Part shown: in pieces, positions 15,422 through 17,078 of the stretch | Layout of the letters: every line of letters begins with the position of its first letter | Position numbering within the stretch: position 1 is the first letter of the stretch | Origin: Bacillota bacterium | GTDB lineage: Bacteria > Bacillota_E > Sulfobacillia > Sulfobacillales > Sulfobacillaceae | NCBI GenBank assembly: GCA_021802375.1 | Contig: JAKAAL010000014.1 | Span: 1-17,078 of the forward strand | Direction: 5' to 3' | DNA: 17,078 bases | Translations under genes and position numbers: made by a program | Notes under the pieces: model-generated | What the model saw: only the letters and a program-made list of their open reading frames with translations | What the model was told of the DNA's origin: nothing | The model's database searches: none

Positions 15422-15457
15422 GGGTAAGGCAACGATTCGTAAATATTCCGCCATAAG
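15421..15457 (+). repeat. Tn3-family-type terminal inverted repeat, copy B
   Basis: Begins GGGGTAAGGCAACG and ends GCCATAAG over 37 bp; about 30 positions match copy A at 14077-14114 with one gap. It lies 14 bp beyond the stop codon of an ORF whose C-terminus is a Tn3 transposase C-terminus, exactly where the tnpA-side end of a Tn3 element should be. The GGGG end points left. The left flank is TAATA. Confidence 0.65.
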
Positions 15458-15471
15458 CCAGTTATTACCAG

Positions 15472-15858
15472 TTAAGAGTGGTCCGTGGGCAGGTCCGCCA
15501 ACAAGGCATACTCGACCGACGGGGGCTGTCGTGTGAGGTCTAGCTCGTAGCGGCCGAACCGATTCACATGGGCCGTCCGATAGGGACTCAACGCCGCCAG
15601 AGCCTCCGCATCCAACCTCTGGCCGCTTTGTTGCAGCGTATGCAGCCCCTGGGTCATCCGGAAGACTAGTTGGGCATTTTCTTCCACCAGCGATAAACCC
15701 TCGGAACTTTTCCCGGTTTCTTGTCGCACTTCCCGGCTCCACCGTCGCACCATACTCGGACTGAGTGGATGGCGGCGGGCCACGATGGTTGCATTCTGCG
15801 TCTCCTGGACCTCATGAATCACCTGGGCTTTAAACTCTGCGGTATACGATTGGCTCAT
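15472..15858 (-). pseudogene. chimeric transposase ORF: IS3 OrfA helix-turn-helix joined to Tn3 TnpA C-terminus
   Basis: A 128-codon frame. Residues 1-64 (MSQSYTAEFKAQVIHEV..., ending LVEENAQL) look like the helix-turn-helix and start of the coiled coil of an IS3-family OrfA. Residues 65-128 carry TLQQSGQRLDAEALAALSPY, then RTAHVNRFGRYELDL. This matches the end of Tn3-family TnpA (pattern L-S-P-Y-x-T-x-H-x-x-R-F-G-x-Y-x-L-D-L). The frame runs through the joint without a stop. AAGGAGGG gives a good ribosome binding site six bases before the ATG at 15858. A possible IS3 left end (TGACACGTGCGGCC on the minus strand from 15914) lies just upstream. It cannot be a working transposase, as it has no DDE core. 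An IS-adjacent deletion is the simple explanation. A short chimeric DNA-binding protein might still be made. Confidence 0.7.
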
Positions 15859-16411
15859 GCCACCCTCCTTATTTTGACCGTTCTTACCCTATCAAAAGGA
15901 GGCCGCACGTGTCACGTTTCATTAGGGGGTGGAAAAGGATCCTCCGACGACAGACAGAGTTCCGTACCCAAATCCCGTCGGTGGGCACCGCTCCAGCACC
16001 GACCTGATCCGCGATGAAACCCTGACGATATTGCGGATGGCCCGTCGCCCATCAAGAGAAAGCGGGCGGCAGGCGGTAGCCTGCTCGGATCACGGCGTGC
16101 CCAGAGATGACAACGCAATGGGCACGCGAATATTCTCTGTCGCCAGTTCCGGCCCCCCTCGTTTGGCCACGATTTTCCGCTCGGCCGCGGAACAACGTCA
16201 GCCGCCACGGTCGTGGCGGAATCCGAGACGCCCAAAGCGCGGAGACAGCAGTTTCAAAACCATCAAATATGGTAAAAACTGGGGATCACTCAGGGGGGTC
16301 CTATGGCTATAATCCACCGGGACAGTTGGTGGTGCCATCCGGCGACCACTAGGTCCGCCCACTCCCAAATGCCTAGTACACGATGGCTTTAATGCGTAAT
16401 CACTCAAGCGA
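15859..16411. other. gene-poor stretch between the chimeric ORF and the IS630 transposase
   Basis: Several frames are open on both strands but none has a good ribosome binding site or a known motif. A minus-strand piece near 16090-16190 reads AERKIVAKRGGPELATENIR and then VPIALSSLGTP before a stop. It looks more protein-like than its surroundings and may be a relic. GC-rich composition makes chance frames common here. No IS630 terminal repeat could be fixed. Confidence 0.3.
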
Positions 16412-17077
16412 TCACATTTTGAGCAATTTTCCATCAAAGGTCCATCGGAAGGGTTTGGCTAAATGTTCATTGTAGTAATCGATAAATTGACGAATGCGCT
16501 CTTCCAGCGCGGCGATGGACGCAAAACTGGCCCGATTGTTGAGTAAGCGGCGAACCAGGATACTAAACCCACATTCGATCTGGTTCAACCAGGAGCAGTG
16601 CTTCGGCGTATACAGAAATCGGATGCTGTGGAGCGTATTCTCTAAAAACATTTTCCGGGTGGCCTGACTCCAGAGAATGCCTGACCGGCCCTTTTTCCCC
16701 AATTCTTCTGCCGAGATGTCGAGATGGTCATGTTCAATCACGAAGCGCACCAGCGCTTCGGATTGATGCGTGTTGAGGTTATCGAGGATAAAGACATGTT
16801 TGTCTTCCGGATGCAGGTTCACCACGGCGTCGATATGCTGGGCGAAGTCGGCTTCCGTCCGCGTTGGTTGGATCAGGGGCGCTTCCACCTGTCCCGTGAC
16901 GACGTCACGGGAGGCGATCAGCCCCGAGGTGCCATGCCGAATGTATTCAAATTGTAACTATTCAGGTACCCCCTTGTCTCGCACCGTTTCCGCCCGCGAT
17001 GTGCTCCGTGTAGGTGATACGTTCTGCTTAAATTTCCCGTCGAAGTGACGGCGCTGAATTCCTGTGGAATCCACGCC
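16412..17077 (-). pseudogene. IS630-family transposase, partial, with in-frame TAG
   Basis: On the minus strand one frame runs from the window end to 16412, 221 residues visible. It shows the DDE triad of IS630/Tc1-type enzymes: Asp3 in GVDSTGIQ, Asp99 in FILDNLNTHQS and Glu168 in HCSWLNQIE. Between them is the family segment FEYIRHGTSGLIASRDVVTG (43-62). Codon 40 is TAG (16958-16960), just before this segment, while flanking family-like sequence continues in the same frame. The N-terminal helix-turn-helix part is outside the window. If the TAG is real the enzyme is cut between its first and second catalytic residues. A downstream GTG at 16888 opens a 158-codon frame that lacks Asp3. Confidence 0.85.
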
Positions 17078-17078
17078 A

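Noticed and set aside
15929..16312. 127-codon plus-strand frame and an overlapping 107-codon minus-strand frame
   Set aside because: Low-complexity, Arg/Pro/Ser-rich composition, no ribosome binding site and no motif in either.
1..17078. CRISPR arrays, tRNA or rRNA genes
   Set aside because: No regularly spaced repeats and no tRNA-like or rRNA sequence were seen on either strand.

Overview
The window looks like a chromosomal segment of a moderately GC-rich, low-to-medium GC Gram-positive (Firmicutes-type) bacterium. The support is strong AGGAGG-type ribosome binding sites, frequent GTG starts and a T-box leader in front of proBA. A Sulfobacillus-like organism is my guess from overall gene style; no marker gene here proves it.

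Positions 1-10249 hold a same-strand catabolic cluster. It contains the 3' part of an acyl-CoA synthetase, a 378-bp gap with a near-perfect 22-bp palindrome of TetR-operator type, and an acyl-CoA dehydrogenase of the ACAD10/11 (LvaC-like) kind. Next come a hydantoinase-A/acetone-carboxylase-beta type ATPase and a hydantoinase-B/acetone-carboxylase-alpha type protein with a C-terminal four-cysteine zinc-binding tail. A second acyl-CoA synthetase, an APH-fold kinase of the LvaA/ACAD11-N type, and a small helical protein in the LvaB position complete it. A plausible reading is ATP-dependent activation (carboxylation of a ketone, or ring opening) of an unknown substrate, then CoA ligation, then kinase/dehydrogenase-assisted processing of a hydroxyacyl-CoA. 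The substrate cannot be read from the sequence.

Positions 10250-11300 have no intact gene. They hold the decayed remains of a DDE transposase on the minus strand. Positions 11328-13634 form a proline biosynthesis unit: a promoter, a T-box leader with a CCC (Pro) specifier candidate and an intrinsic terminator, proB (short form without PUA domain) and proA, overlapping by 8 bp.

From 13674 to the end the window is a mobile-element graveyard on the minus strand. A frameshifted PAS-domain gene is cut at 14077 by a 38-bp sequence with all the marks of a Tn3-family terminal inverted repeat. Inside it are a relic of a possible LysE-type exporter and a toxin-antitoxin pair: a DUF4258-like toxin broken by one frameshift and an intact YgiT-type zinc-finger antitoxin. 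A second Tn3-type terminal repeat lies at 15421 in the same orientation. Next to it is an ORF that joins an IS3 OrfA helix-turn-helix to the C-terminus of a Tn3 transposase. The window ends in an IS630-family transposase carrying an in-frame TAG.
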